Below are positions 11,590 to 22,869 of a DNA stretch of 64,000 bases, piece after piece (within the stretch, counting starts at the first letter, position 1; the number at the start of each line of letters is the position of its first letter). Both the position numbers and the translations under genes were made by a program. The stretch is from NCBI GenBank assembly GCA_947095585.1, contig OX352763.1:110959908-111023907 (forward strand), read 5' to 3'. Below the pieces are notes generated by a model that was given only the letters and a program-made list of their open reading frames with translations, was not told the DNA's origin and did not search any database. Source of the stretch: Nephrocerus scutellatus (taxonomy: Eukaryota > Arthropoda > Insecta > Diptera > Pipunculidae).

Positions 11590-12350
11590 TTCCAAAGTTT
11601 CAGCTATATCGGAAGAACGGTTTTCGATCTAACCCTGAACAGACATACAGACTATTCTCTATATTTGTTTGCCGTGCTTCCCAATCACATGTCTGAGTCC
11701 TTCATTGTCGTTACCTACCTTGTCGTAAGTCGTTTTAGAAATATCGGATGAACAGTCTTCGAGCTAACCCTGAACAGACATACAGACTATATTCTCCATA
11801 TTTGTTTGCCGTGCTTCCCAATCACATGTCTGAGCCCTTCATTGTCGTTACCTACCTTGTCGTAAGTCGTTTTAGCAATATAGGATGAACAGTCTTCGAG
11901 CTAACCCTGAACAGACATACAGACTATTCTCTATATTTGTTTGCCGTGCTTCCCAATCACATGTCTGAGCCCTTCATTGTCGTTACCTACCTTGTCGTAA
12001 GTCGTTTTAGAAATATCGGATGAACAGTCTTCGAGCTAACCCTGAACAGACATACAGACTATATTCTCCATATTTGTTTGCCGTGCTTCCCAATCACATG
12101 TCTGAGCCCTTCATTGTCGTTACCTACCTTGTCGTAAGTCGTTTTAGAAATATCGGATGAACAGTCTTCGAGCTAACCCTGAACAGACATACAGACTATT
12201 CTCTATATTTGTTTGCCGTGCTTCCCAATCACATGTCTGAGCCCTACATTGTCGTTACCTACCTCGTCGTAAGTCGTTTTAGCAATATCGGATGAACAGT
12301 CTTCGAGCTAACCCTGAACAGACATACAGACTATTCTCTATATTTGTTTG
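11590..12350 (+). repeat. 135/137-bp satellite with endonuclease-derived core
   Basis: Six landmarks AGACATACAGACTAT start at 11641, 11776, 11913, 12048, 12185 and 12320, giving periods 135, 137, 135, 137 and 135. Two unit types alternate (ACTATTCTCTATATTTG versus ACTATATTCTCCATATTTG), so the array is a higher-order A-B-A-B-A-A repeat. Part of each unit (GCCGTGCTTCCCAATCACAT...) read on the minus strand gives DKVGNDNEG and HVIGKHG. This matches the endonuclease of the adjacent family A relic, where KVGRGNE and HVIGKHGFG occur at 12800-12720. The rest of the unit (ATATCGGATGAACAGTCTTC...) looks like a transposon end. It is therefore a chimeric satellite. Confidence 0.9.
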
Positions 12351-12384
12351 TTTGTTTTCTGTTTATTGCTTCCACTCTTTGCGA

Positions 12385-13330
12385 TAAATGATCCCTTAAT
12401 TGGTGGCGTACTAAGGGGATCTTTAGCCGATCGGATTCGGATTCTTTGAGCTGATGCAGTACGTAACTGGACAGTAGCTACCATAATGTGATCATCCCGT
12501 ACCATACCCATGTCGGCTCATCGTCTGTTTCGGACATCTAAAAGACAGCTACTAAAACGTCGGCTGATCGCCACAGGGTCGATTTGGTTGGAAGATACTG
12601 CCTATCAGTTGATACCCAGCTGACTTTGTGGCAGATCTTATGCGCTCAAACATGGTGCCTCCTATGACAAGGTGGTTGGTGTTGCAGAAATCAACAAATC
12701 TTTCACCATTGTCATCTCGTTCGCCAAAGCCGTGCTTCCCAATCACATGCTTGTGTCATTCATTACCACGGCCTACCTTGGCATTCAAGTCCCCCGCCTC
12801 AATGACGATATCTTCGTTCGGCGTTGCGTTGAATACAGCGCTTAGCTGATTGTAGAAGTTGTCCTTTTCATCCTCAGCCGAGGGATTCGTTGGGGCGTAA
12901 CACTGTATGATCGTGACGCGCCGTACTCTAGTCCGAAATCTGGCCGATAAGATCCTATCACCATGTGGGTGCCAGGAAATTAGGCCTCTGCGAGATGTTG
13001 GCTCACGGGGACTGCCAGAGTGTTTGCCGGAGTAGAGTAGCACAGTGTAACACGTTGGGGATTGGTACTCTCCCGCGTCGAACCATCTTGCTTCACTCAC
13101 TCTCAGTATCTCCAAATTATATCGAAGAAACTCACGTTACAGTTGAAGAAATCTGGCATTGACTCCCTGAGTCAAGGATCGTCCTCACATTCCAAAAACC
13201 AATCTTAGCACGGGTACAATAGCCAAAAGTTGTCATTATTCGATCATTGCTTATCCGAGGCGTTGTGTCGTTTTCAGTAGCAGGCATTTTTCGGTACCGC
13301 GGCGTGCTAACCCACGTTACCTAGACTAGA
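12385..13330 (-). mobile_element. RTE-like family A: endonuclease remnant
   Basis: On the minus strand an ATG at 13287-13285 starts MPATENDTTPRISND, then FWNVRTILDSGS, the beginning of an apurinic-type endonuclease. After a break, 13115-12756 gives VSEARWFDAGEYQSP, RFRTRVRRVTIIQCYAPTNP and GDLNAKVGRGNE (the catalytic D of the GD.N box). Then 12746-12552 gives IGKHGFGERDDNGERFVDF and LVIGGTMFE. Near 12500 is DDHIMVATVQLR, a degraded version of the terminal D-H catalytic pair. Endonuclease nicks the target for reverse transcription. Stops and frameshifts disable it. About 200 bp upstream (13330-13540) may be 5' UTR. No RT follows; the satellite lies directly downstream. Confidence 0.85.
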
Positions 13331-13540
13331 AACGCTAGACCGTTCGCCCTTGCAATTTAGCCTACATATTTAAGGATTTATACACACAGTTGCCCGGGGA
13401 CCACCACTAGGAGGTAGAGCAAGCACTACATCACGAACTTGAATGTTGCGCTACTGGCGCAAACCAAGTTTTGAGCAGTCAGTAGTTCCCCGATCAATCG
13501 CAATGCAGATCCTCAAAGGAAATTCGTTGACGGATTGGAA

Positions 13541-15000
13541 GTACTGAGATGCAAGGACCGAGAAGCGAAGAAATAGAGTCACAGATGCTAGATTCGACAG
13601 CATATTTAAAAATCAAGAGGTCTCCTTCTACGAGATGGCCTGTAACCAACACTGCAGAGGCTGAAGTACAAAAAAATCAGATCAACAATCACAAAATGTT
13701 TTTTTTTCCAAAAGAAGAAGAACAAAATGACATTTTTAAAAACAGTGTCTAATAAAAAATTCCAAGGAGAAGAAGAAATAAACCCCTTTATAGGGTTTTC
13801 ATGGCGATTATAAATTTTATAACACTTTCTTCTTATACCATGTATTTTGTTAAATACAAAAATTCCAAGACGATGTTTTAAGGCCTACCGCATAGGAGGG
13901 TACGTACATCAAAAGTTTAACCACAACATGAGAAAAAAAACAAAAAAAACAACTAAACATTTTACGATCAGGTCAATTGCTTAAAGAGTCTTTTCTTTCT
14001 TCTGTCTTTGCTGCGACAATGAATTAAATTACCACAAGTTTCCAATTGTACTCTTCATGGTAATAAAAAATTCAAATTTCATTCAGCCGTTTTCCAAAAA
14101 AGAACTCTTTGGAATGCCGTGCTGCGTGCAATTTGTTTGTCGTAAATTTCATGGCTCTCACATTATTATTATTTTTTGGAACAGATAAGCTCATCCCGAA
14201 AACTGGCTGGCTAACCGAAGAAGCAGTCGTTAATTGGATAGTGCATATATAGCGGACAACTTCTATTAATTTCATTAACTGCTTAACTTAGCTTAGCGCT
14301 CAATGATTAACGCGATAGCAATGACAATCGAATGGTAATGTAATCGAATTTTACTTTTCCAATCCAATTAGGTTATAATAAATCGAATTAATCGTGACAT
14401 TTATGGTTAATTGCGTGTCTGTTCCATCGATCGTTCGTATCGCGTGTATATTAAGCTGTGTATCTAAGCCGATTATTTGATATTATTTGTGCGTAGGAAA
14501 GTATCAAATTAATAACTAATGGAGTGTTGTCGTGCTACGTGAGTCAAGAAGTTTGTAAAACGAAAGCTATGACAAAGATTAAAGTAAGTAACCCTCTCGT
14601 CGTACAGCAATTTGGCTTAATTGCATAGTCAATGGCATTAAATTTACGTAATGCTACAACAACAAAAAATATAAGCACTTGGGCGAGAATTAAGTATTTA
14701 GAAATTTGAGCTTTTGTATTATCTTTATTTATAATATAGTAATATAGTAATATCTATAGTATAGTAATATTATTAATTCACACTCTGTTCCTAATTATTG
14801 TGGGAACACTGCGACCCTGGTGGTCTGAGAAAAGGAGCTCACAATAGAACGAGTTAAATACTATCGTTCAGTACAAGTTATCAAGTACATCATAAGGATT
14901 CCGGCCAACCTTCGGTTCTGTTTTAATAGGGAACACTCATAATAAGATAGAAACAAATTTGAATTGATGCTATATAAGTACATTGATCGTTAAATTCCGC
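13541..15000. other. No recognisable gene; possible first exon
   Basis: Mostly AT-rich unique DNA. At 14563-14590 the sequence GCTATGACAAAGATTAAAGTAAGT could be a start codon followed after four codons by a consensus splice donor (AAA/GTAAGT). This is suggestive of a first coding exon but rests on a single short motif. The 67-codon frames at 13549 and 14072 show no conserved motif. Confidence 0.3.
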
Positions 15001-15004
15001 ATTC

Positions 15005-15245
15005 ACATAAAAATTAGCAAAGCGATAACTCGGCTCAAAAACCTAAGGCCTTGTGATCAGATGGCGCCCCGCCAGACCTTATTAAATCTGGATGGCTCGC
15101 ATTAGCAATTTGGGAGCTAAAAGTGCAACTTTGTGATCTGATGAAACAATGCCAGAAGTCTCTGGTCTTCAGCCGTATATATACGATAAGATAATGAGAT
15201 ACATATCACAAACTACAGCAATTATCGTGATACGAGTGTTGCCGC
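15005..15245 (+). mobile_element. RTE-like family B RT fragment
   Basis: Aligns by eye with 19806-20020 of the long family B copy. 'agcaaagcgataactcggctcaaaaa..aaggcc' corresponds to the SRAINRLKNNKAPGSDG block, and 'actacagcaattatcgtgatacgagtgttg' to the NYRG block. It is heavily diverged and interrupted after 15245 by about 300 bp of AT-rich DNA. Confidence 0.65.
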
Positions 15246-15539
15246 AGCCTCATAACATCATTACATTAAATAATTATATAATTTATTATATATAATAATA
15301 TTATGTAATTTATTTAAATTAATTCAATGTCAATTGTCTTGAATCACTGAAAGAAAAGTTTGAGAATCCATAAGAGAGTTGCAACCATTATGGGTTATAT
15401 CTCTGTTAAATGTTTTTGAATCAATGAATTAGTACTCTTACTGATCACAGTTTTAGAATCACAATAGTGAGTGCGTGCGTTAGTCAGTGAGTGAGCGACA
15501 GGGGCAATTAGTATTTTAGAGATTAGAGACGTGGTAAGT

Positions 15540-15760
15540 GGCAGAAGATATTGACATTATCGATATAAACCCATGAGCTGTACAAGAAGCATTCATTCAG
15601 ATCGAGCGGGCAGCGCAAAAACAAAGGCTGGGTGCGCTTAGCTTAAATAACTCTGACCTTTTAGTTGCGTTTAAGTGAAAGGCTTTCGTAAAAAATTTTG
15701 GCTCTGTATGTGAGGAACGACGATTTCGAAGACCGCACAGGGGTATCCAAAAAGATATTA
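15540..15760 (+). mobile_element. RTE-like family B fragment, later part
   Basis: 'gatattgacattatcgatataaacccatgagctgtacaagaagc' matches the DIDIV...PRAV block right after YADD in the long copy (20388-20430). 'ggctctgtatgtgaggaacgacgatttcgaagac' matches 20850-20880. It is the probable continuation of 15005-15245 with large deletions. It is followed at 15835 by the oppositely oriented family A element. Confidence 0.6.
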
Positions 15761-15834
15761 CCACTCATATGGTGCAACATAATTTAAAATTTTTATTCGT
15801 TGCAAGCTAGATATGGTCAGCCGACTCTGCCGAG

Positions 15835-17195
15835 GTAGCAGAACTCTTCAACTTCATCGATGGTAACAGCGCTTTCGTCAATTGCAATTGTAAGCGGAGC
15901 TAGGTTTCTGTTTATTTTTACATGTTTACCGTCAACCCGACTTTCCATGCATTGGCGATCAGTTTCTCCAATTTCCAGACCATGTCAGGAAGTGTGTGTG
16001 TCATCAAGCAGATGTCGTCAGCGTAATCGAGATCGTGGAGCTTTTGAAAAGGACGCCATTGTATTCCGTTCGGTGCTTCGTTGTTTGTTTGCAACATGAC
16101 ACTATCAAGAACAACCAAAAAGAGCAAAGGTAAAAGAACACAACCTTGGCGTACTCCGTTGGTGATGTTGAATTTGACACTATGCTTGCCATTGAAACGT
16201 ACACTGCAGGAGGCGTCTCTGTAGAGCTCACGAATGAGTGCCAAAATTATTTCCGGTACACCTAAATTTTGCAACGCATTCCAAATGGCATCTCTTGAGA
16301 TCGTGTCGAAGTCGACAAAGAGAAGGAATAACGGTGACCTCCATTCCACGGACTGCTCAATGATGATTCTGAGTGTGCTGATGTTGTCTACGCACGATCT
16401 ATTTGGCCTGAATCCAGCTTGCTCTCTTCGCAGTAGGTTGTTTACAGTTGGTGACATTCGATCGAGTATTAGCAAAGCCAGCACCTTCTCGATAGACTTG
16501 AGAAGGGTTATCTTGCAATCACTAAGGTCGCCTTTCTTTGGGATCGTTATAATGACTCCTTCTTTCCAACTGTCGGGAATTCTACAAGTACTCCACGCTT
16601 CACGAATAATTGGGGTGAGTGCACACGCAAGGGCGACCGAGTTGCACATTAGAAGTTCCGCAGCCAGGTTATCCGGTCCTGGAGCTTTGTGATTTTTCAG
16701 CTTCCTTATTGCAGTTTCGATCTCTTCTTCACCTGGTGGTTCGGTAGATATGTTGCGTCTCGGGTTGCGGCGTTCTTGACGAGCCAATGGATCATTGTTG
16801 TCTGTGACAACATCAGTCGAATCGTTGAAAAATTCTCTCCACCGCTCTAGCTGTTGCTGTTCGGTGACAAGTACATTTCCGTCACGATGGTTTGATGCCT
16901 TCTCCGCTGAGCTTGTGGATCGCCATTTATACTTCACGCATGTCACCGTGCTGAGCCGCGTTCTGACCATCAATAACGATGTTGTTTCTAAAGTGCTCAC
17001 GATCATTGCGTGCCATCCTTCTCACCTGTCGTTCCGCGTCATTGTATTCCCTTGTTAGCCGTTGGATCTCTTGCTACGTGCGCGACTGGACCTTTTGAGC
17101 ATTGATTGCTCTTCTAACCTCGATGCACCTCCACGCTCCATCGAGTGTCGATTCTATAGCTCTCTCGTCGATCTGTGAAGGGTGGTCAGTGGGAG
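15835..17195 (-). mobile_element. RTE-like family A: RT segment
   Basis: Minus-strand coding remnant running from the endonuclease-RT linker (REYNDAERQVRRMARNDREHF near 17070-17000) through the complete RT palm to EEFCYLGRVG near 15830. The core is one open frame (15918-17006). It is the best-preserved RT in the window. The endonuclease half of this family at 12385-13330 lies on the same strand but downstream, the wrong order for a single element, so the two are separate insertions or the product of a rearrangement. Confidence 0.9.
15918..17006 (-). pseudogene. Reverse transcriptase, RTE-like family A
   Basis: A 362-codon open frame, the longest in the window. Motifs in order: EEIETAIRKLKNHKAPGPDNLAAELL (about residues 96-121), IPDSWKEGVIITIPKKGDLSDC (RT-1/2), REQAGFRPNRSCVDNISTLR, the first catalytic-Asp block FVDF, NGVRQGC..L.PLLFLVVLD, and the catalytic box YADD at residues 328-331 (bases 16025-16014). 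Two tidy in-frame deletions are visible: FVDFDTISRD lacks about four residues normally found between FVDF and D (EKAF type), and CKITLLKSIEKVLA lacks the NWRG-type turn. The first Met is arbitrary, since the element's ORF should start far upstream with endonuclease. RT copies element RNA into DNA at the nicked target. It is open but almost certainly dead. Confidence 0.85.
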
Positions 17196-17224
17196 GGTGG
17201 TCAGTGGGTTGGTGGTCAGTTTGG
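17177..17224 (+). repeat. GGTGGTCAGTGG short tandem
   Basis: Three near copies of a 12-16 bp unit (GGGTGGTCAGTGGGAGGGTGGTCAGTGG..GGTGGTCAGTTTGG) at the 5' edge of the family A RT remnant. Confidence 0.75.
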
Positions 17225-18386
17225 TTGAGGTCAATGTTGAAATTTTCAAATATTCAAAATTTGCTAAGCATGAATATGGACCAGAAATTATGTAATAAGC
17301 TAATCAATAAAATGGCCTTTGGCAAGTAAGAAAATTTCTTAAAAAGCATGGTCAACACTCGCCAGTTTTAAATGATATCACGGCAACCATACACTTGTTG
17401 AAAATATAAAAACATTACCAAATATGTTTGCTGATTCCCATGAAACTTTAGGAAACATAATTCCATATAGCAGAAAGTACGCGCATTCACGACTGATCAC
17501 ACTCCGATAACTACTCTTGATCTTCGGTAATAAAAATGCTTAAGATATAATATAAAATACTAACGTTTTTCAATATTCCTTTTGAACTGGTAATCCTTTT
17601 TTGATTGGTGTATCCATTGAACTTAATTGGTGATTAGTATCCGGTTTTATTAATCCCACTTGCTAAGGAGCAGCATGTATTATACACATATATCTATCAA
17701 TACTGTGTGATATTTTATTTCCAATTAATGTAAAAGAATTTGTTTTTTTAGATAACCTTTTCACACTTTAACTTGTATTGTTTAATATAACTTTACGTTT
17801 TTCAATTTCAATTTTCACTCACAAATTAACACAAATTTTTTCTGTTTTCTCACTTTTTTTATGGAAAAAACGCTCGCAAATATACCGAGAACATAACAAT
17901 AATAAAAACTGCAAATATAAAAAAAAAATTAAATATTTTGTCAGGTGTGAAGGAAATAACACAAACACAGCAAATGTGTGAGTTTGTTAACCCGCATTGT
18001 AATGACTGTCCGCATGTAACGAAGAACAACACAGAACACTTAACAATAAAAGAAAGAGGAGGTCACCCCACCCGCACCTGACCAAGACCATCACTTTGTG
18101 TCGATATGGTAACTATTTTTGCCTTCTCCTGGTCAGTTTTAGTTTTCAAGTAATTTGGAATTTTAAAATAGGTCGTTAGGATTGTTTTACAGTTAACCTA
18201 TACTTGGAAAAGTACAAGAATGAGAGGAGTTGTCAACCTTGTTGCAGTAGAACACTAGAAAAGTAGAAAAACATTTTTTAAAGTGTGAAGGTTTGCAAAT
18301 TGTCACTTCCATAAAAAATAGTGGGGTCAATTGTTGTTTATTTATTTTAAAATAAATGTACTATCTCTAACTGATGGAATGATCGG
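17225..18386. other. No recognisable gene
   Basis: AT-rich spacer. 17840-17960 is A-rich. 18055-18100 holds a C-rich stretch (ggtcaccccacccgcacctgacc) without further context. Nothing coding is supported. Confidence 0.4.
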
Positions 18387-18519
18387 GCTAGTCACTTAAA
18401 AGTAAGGTTGGCGCGAGGCCAATAACCTCGCCCGTAAAAAATTATTATTACGGAACCCAAAATCAGCCTCGGATACACTGATGAACGACGACGACCACGG
18501 CAACGAAAACGACAAATCG

Positions 18520-19320
18520 ATTTAAGAATTTTCACATGGAACGTACGCTGTATAGAGCTCGAGCTGCACAGCAGCTGGCCGATACCCTGTCTAAATATAA
18601 GGCTGACATAACAGGAATCCAGGAGATGCGGTGGACAGGGAATGATGTCTTAAAAAATCGGAATATGACATATACTACAGCTGTCATGCAAGACATCATG
18701 TGCTCGGAGTGGGGTTTCTAGTCAGCAAAAGAATGAAAGACACCGTTATCGGCTTTAAAGCAATGAACGGCTATGTAACCTTCGCTTTCGGGGCAAATTT
18801 AAAAACATAAGCCTCATAAACGTTCACGCACCTACAGAGGATTCCCCAGGCGATGAAAAAGAAGAATTCTTTGTATCAGTCAAACGGGAACTCCATGCCT
18901 GCCCTCAGTATGATGTAAAAATTATTCTGTGGGAATGCTGAAATAGGTAGGGAGCCAGTATTCAGGCAGTACAATGGCACCCATAGCTTACACGAGAACA
19001 CTAATGACAATGGACAACGAGTCATAGAGATGGCAGCGAGCAATAATTTGGTCGTTGCGAGTACAAGGTTTGCGCGTAAAAATATCCGCAAAGACCGCCG
19101 CCACAACCCGAACCTGATGACGGTACGAACGTACCGAAGTGCCAACATCTACTCGGACCACTATTTTGTTCGTGTGGTGTACCGAGCGCGGATTGCATCA
19201 CAAGAAAGACAGCATTCGCGAATCAGATTATAGTCAACTCGGCCTCCACAACGAAGAGACCATAAACAACTACGGTCAAGCGAGAGGACTCGCCCTAAAT
19301 GAAGGGAGAGTAAGTCCTGT
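18520..19320 (+). pseudogene. Endonuclease domain, family B
   Basis: Begins RTLYRARAAQQLADTLSKYKADITGIQEMRWTGN (18540-18650), where the E of IQE is a catalytic metal ligand. It continues in shifted frames through GFLVSKRMKDTVIGFKAMNGRL, INVHAPTEDSPGDEKEEFF and CPQYDVKIILW. It then reaches NQIDHV-region remnants: RRHNPNLMTVRTYRSANIYSDHYFV (19096-19180), carrying the SDH catalytic pair. The middle GDFNAK box is destroyed by a frameshift and deletion near 18945. This domain nicks target DNA. It is inactive. Confidence 0.85.
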
Positions 19321-19479
19321 CTTATTGTGTCATTTGTACTGCTGACTCCATCTTAGGCAGTAGTTGTAGAGATCGGGACGACTGGTTCGATGACGAATGT
19401 ACACTAGTGACTGAACGTAAGAATGTTGCGTACCAAGCAATGCAACAATCTCATAGAACGCGGGCACGCGAAGATGAAT

Positions 19480-20500
19480 ATAAGTGGCTCAGAGATATGA
19501 AAAAACAGTTGACCGGCGAAAGAAAGCAGCCTGGGAGAAAAATCTCGTCCGTGAACTAGAACAGTACAGAGAGCGAGGACCGCACCATGCGCGGAAGTTC
19601 TTCCAAAGAGTATGTATGACGCATTATACACCGCATTGCACATACTGCAAAGACAAAGAGGGTAATCTGATCGCCGATCTCAAAGGCATCTTAGAGCGAT
19701 GGGATGGGATCATGAGTTGCTTAATGGCCAGCTAACTGAGGAATTGAAGGCTCCACCAATGACCGAAGACCACACTATGCTGCCGCCAACAAACATAGAC
19801 GAATTTAGCAGAGCGATAAATCGGCTCAAAAATAATAAGGCCCCGGGATCTGATGGTACCACAGCGGAGCTGATTAAAACAGGAGACCCCACATTACACC
19901 AAGCAATAATAGTGCAAGTACGGGAGGAGAAGCTTTGCCAGAAGACTGGCGAGAGGCATCCTGTGCCCCATACATAAGAAGGGAGATATCACAAAATGTA
20001 GCAATTATCGTGGTATAACGTTGATAAGTACCGGGTATAAGGTTTTCTCCTCTATCCTTCAAGACAGGATAGCTCCATACACTAAAGTCATCATTGGCCC
20101 CCTATGATAACATAGCCAAAGTAGAACTTTATAAAGCCATGAGAGAATTCGGCATCCCAAATAAACTGACACGACTATGTGGGTTGACCATGACCAATGT
20201 TATAAGCCAAGTAAAAATATCCGGATCACTATCAAGCCCATTCAACATCTTTAACGGGCTCCGACAAGGGGATGGACTGGCCTGCGTCCTCTTCAACCTG
20301 GCGTTGGAGAAAGTGATCCGAGACTCTGACGTAACGGCGAGAGGAACAATCCTCTATAAGTCCATTCAGATATTGGCTTACGCAGACGATATTGACATCG
20401 TTGGTAGAAACCCAAGAGCTGTAAGTAAAGGAAGCTTTCATCCAGTTCGAGCAGGCGGCACGAAATCTGGGACTGCACATAATTGAGAGCAAAACAAAGT
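19480..20500 (+). pseudogene. Reverse transcriptase, family B
   Basis: Linker RRKKAAWEKNLVRELEQYRERGPHHARKFFQRV at 19510-19610, TEDHTMLPPTNIDEFSRAINRLKNNKAPGSDGTTAELIKTG at 19755-19885, and LPEDWREASCAPYI-type remnant near 19935. DYDNIAKVELYKAMREFGIPNKLTRL (20100-20175) replaces the usual F-D-Y/S block. GLRQGDGLACVLFNLALEKVIRDS (20255-20325) and YADDIDIVGR (20379-20410) follow. At least three frame changes separate these pieces. RLRQGD and YADD keep the catalytic Asp pair. Confidence 0.85.
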
Positions 20501-21072
20501 ACATGGTGACCACATCTGCGACTAGAAGATCCAACATTGGTCCCGCAATTAAAATAGTGAGGCGCGAATTTGAAGAAGTGCAATCCTTTAACTGTCTCGG
20601 GTCAACTGTATCAGCCGATAACAGCATGGAACCAGAAATACGCGCACGGTTGCTTAAAGCCAACAAAGCCTTTTATAGTCTGTCAAGACTCTTCAAATCC
20701 AGGAATCTAACTATAACATTCAAGCTACTGGTGTATAAGACAATGGGCACACCAGTACTTACATAGGGATCCGAGACTTGGGTGCTTAGCCAAAAGCATT
20801 TTTACCTATGAGCCGCGTTCGAGAGAAAAGTCTTACGGAGAATTGTTGGCCCAGTATGTGAGGAAGGACGATTCCGGAGACTATAATGATGAGATCTACG
20901 AGCGTTAAAACGCGATGTCGACATCGTGAAGAGAATTAAGCTCCGGTGGGCAGGACACCTAGCTCGCTTGAGCGAAGAGGATCCGGAAAGTCCAAGTCTT
21001 AACAACCAAGCTTATGTTTTTCAGGAATTCACGACCGGATCTCGCTTGTAGAGCCAAATATAATAATGTAGC

Positions 21073-22690
21073 TTATGGGTTTGCTCTTTCATTTCGTTTA
21101 TATCCTAATTTTCTTTTGTTGTCTTGTATTTAAGTTCATATTAATCGCTTCACAGAATCGTAACAGTTAAGTATACAGATACTTGTATCCACGACTTTGC
21201 TATGGCATAATAACACACCTTTGCTGATTTTTAAGAAGAAGAAATTCATATTGAGGCATGTATTTTTAAAATGGACTGAACTCGTACAACTTGAAGATAG
21301 TGTACATATATATATATATATATATTGAAATAAAGCACGAGTTTTGCCATATATCTTATATTAATAATAAAATCTTACTTACATTCAAAAATGGTTACGA
21401 GTACGACAACTATTATTTGTTTGAAGAAAAAAAATACTACAATTACTGGGTGTCATTATGTTTACGACATGAAATTCCCAACTAATTTGCATATGTGCGA
21501 GTTCGTCATCGCCAGGGACAAATTGAATGGAAACGCTGAGATGAAATGAATGTTCAGGGATTATTATTTTTTCCTATAAAATACATATATATACATATGT
21601 AGAATTAATGTCTGTCTGATGCTCTCAAAAATCACAGAGCAACAAAGCTGCAATAGATAACCAACACAACCAGTCTGTCTGGAAATTGGATTCCCAACAG
21701 TGGCGATTTGGTGCATGCAATATATGATGACTGCATGACTACTGCTGCACGGTTGGCACATTCTGGCACATGAACGGAACAATACAAAAAGCAATATTCG
21801 ATATTGTATAATATTTCATGCGCGTCGATAACCCAAATAGAACCGGCTACCACCGTACAGAGTACAGAGTGCAGTGCTTGTAATTGTGATTATGCAATTC
21901 GGACATTCAATCATTTTTCATTTGTGATTGGATACTTCTTAGCAAAGTTAGATACTTAGAGCATACAGGGTGATTTTTTTTAATGCAATTTTCCTCTTTT
22001 AAAATGCTTCTATATCATTGTCGAATCTAATAACTAGACGATGAAGTTTTAAATAAAAGGATTGACGAGAAATGAGAAAACTTAAGACAAGCACTGCATA
22101 TTTATTTATTATTACAATAATAGTTATTTATTATTTATTGGTGTAGGAGAAAGACCGACTTAAGTGGCGCTAGAGTTCAGGACTCAACTTACATTCCTCT
22201 CCAAACAGCCTGCATCTGACTAGTAGAACTTTATGGTCACCTTTATAATTGATACGAGTATAGGTAGACTACTAAGATAAAGTATCTATAGATACGTTCA
22301 TATTAAAAGTACTTTACAATTTACACAATAAATGCTCGTGATAAAATGTTATCACTCAATGCTCAAGGTTGTTAGATTGACGATAAAAATAACCTGCCTT
22401 TTCTTAGGAATTCTTTTTGATATTTTTTCTTATCAATGGGGCAACAAGATACGACTCTAGTATTGTAACGAACGATAATAGCAATTGATAAAAATGGAGC
22501 TAAAAGTTTTTTTAGGTATACGGAAAAGTTCATGATTTGCCATAGAAATACATTAAATGAAAGGAAAGAAGTACTTTCATTTCCCAACATTCTAAGAGTG
22601 ACCCTTGCGAAGTTTCATTCCTGTGTTGCATCTATAGTTCAGGTCACACAAGTGCCTGAAGTAGAGCAATTAAAAAAAATTAACATTGTG
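21073..22690. other. No recognisable gene
   Basis: Contains an (AT)n microsatellite at 21304-21325 and AT-rich spacer. 'TACAGGGTGATTTTTTTTAA' at about 21964-21983 resembles some Tc1/mariner terminal repeats, but no matching opposite end is visible. 22590-22690 has unassigned sequence leading into mariner. Confidence 0.4.
21304..21325. repeat. (AT)n microsatellite
   Basis: Eleven TA/AT dinucleotides in a row, uninterrupted. Confidence 0.95.
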
Positions 22691-22869
22691 CTTTAAAAAA
22701 GTACCTGTTTAAAAAAAATACTCCAAAGATTTCAAAGTGGAATCTGGCCCCATCGAAATCATATTCAAACTTGGACCAAAGAGAGCGTTGAAGACGACCC
22801 ACGTAGTAGAAAATCATCAATCTTAACTACAGAGGAAAGCATTAAAAAAATGTGTGATCTAATAGGCGT

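Larger units (their letters stand above)
18387..21072 (+). mobile_element. RTE-like family B, near full-length
   Basis: The most complete retrotransposon here. The 5' end is shared with the minus-strand copy at 33700-35229: both become alike at GCTAGTC followed by AAAGTAAGGTTGGCGCGAGG, which marks a true 5' end about 130 bp before the coding region. Order: 5' UTR, endonuclease (18520-19320), linker (19480-19700), RT (19700-20500) with YADD at 20379-20390, and a C-terminal region (20500-21000: FNCLGSTVSADNSMEPEIRARLLKANKAFYSLSRLFKSRN, then AFERKVLRRIVGPVCEEG, RIKLRWAGHLARLSEED). The 3' end is GAGCCAAATATAATAATG. Several frameshifts, stops and a deletion near 20985 inactivate it. The GLVxGH-like RLRWAGHL ending and ATG-rich tail fit RTE-type elements annotated in insects as craniofacial-development-protein-2-like. 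Confidence 0.85.

Noticed and set aside
11590..12350. CRISPR-like array
   Set aside because: The repeat unit is continuous at 135/137 bp with no variable spacers, and the surrounding DNA is an animal genome. It is a satellite.
16234..16692. 152-codon plus ORF
   Set aside because: Antisense shadow of the family A reverse transcriptase.
20232..20666. 144-codon minus ORF
   Set aside because: It is antisense to the family B reverse transcriptase and thumb region, with no motifs of its own.
21964..21990. Left terminal repeat of the interrupted mariner
   Set aside because: TACAGGGTGATTTTTTTT is transposon-like, but it lies 750 bp before the first mariner coding sequence and has no partner near 24.9-25.1 kb.
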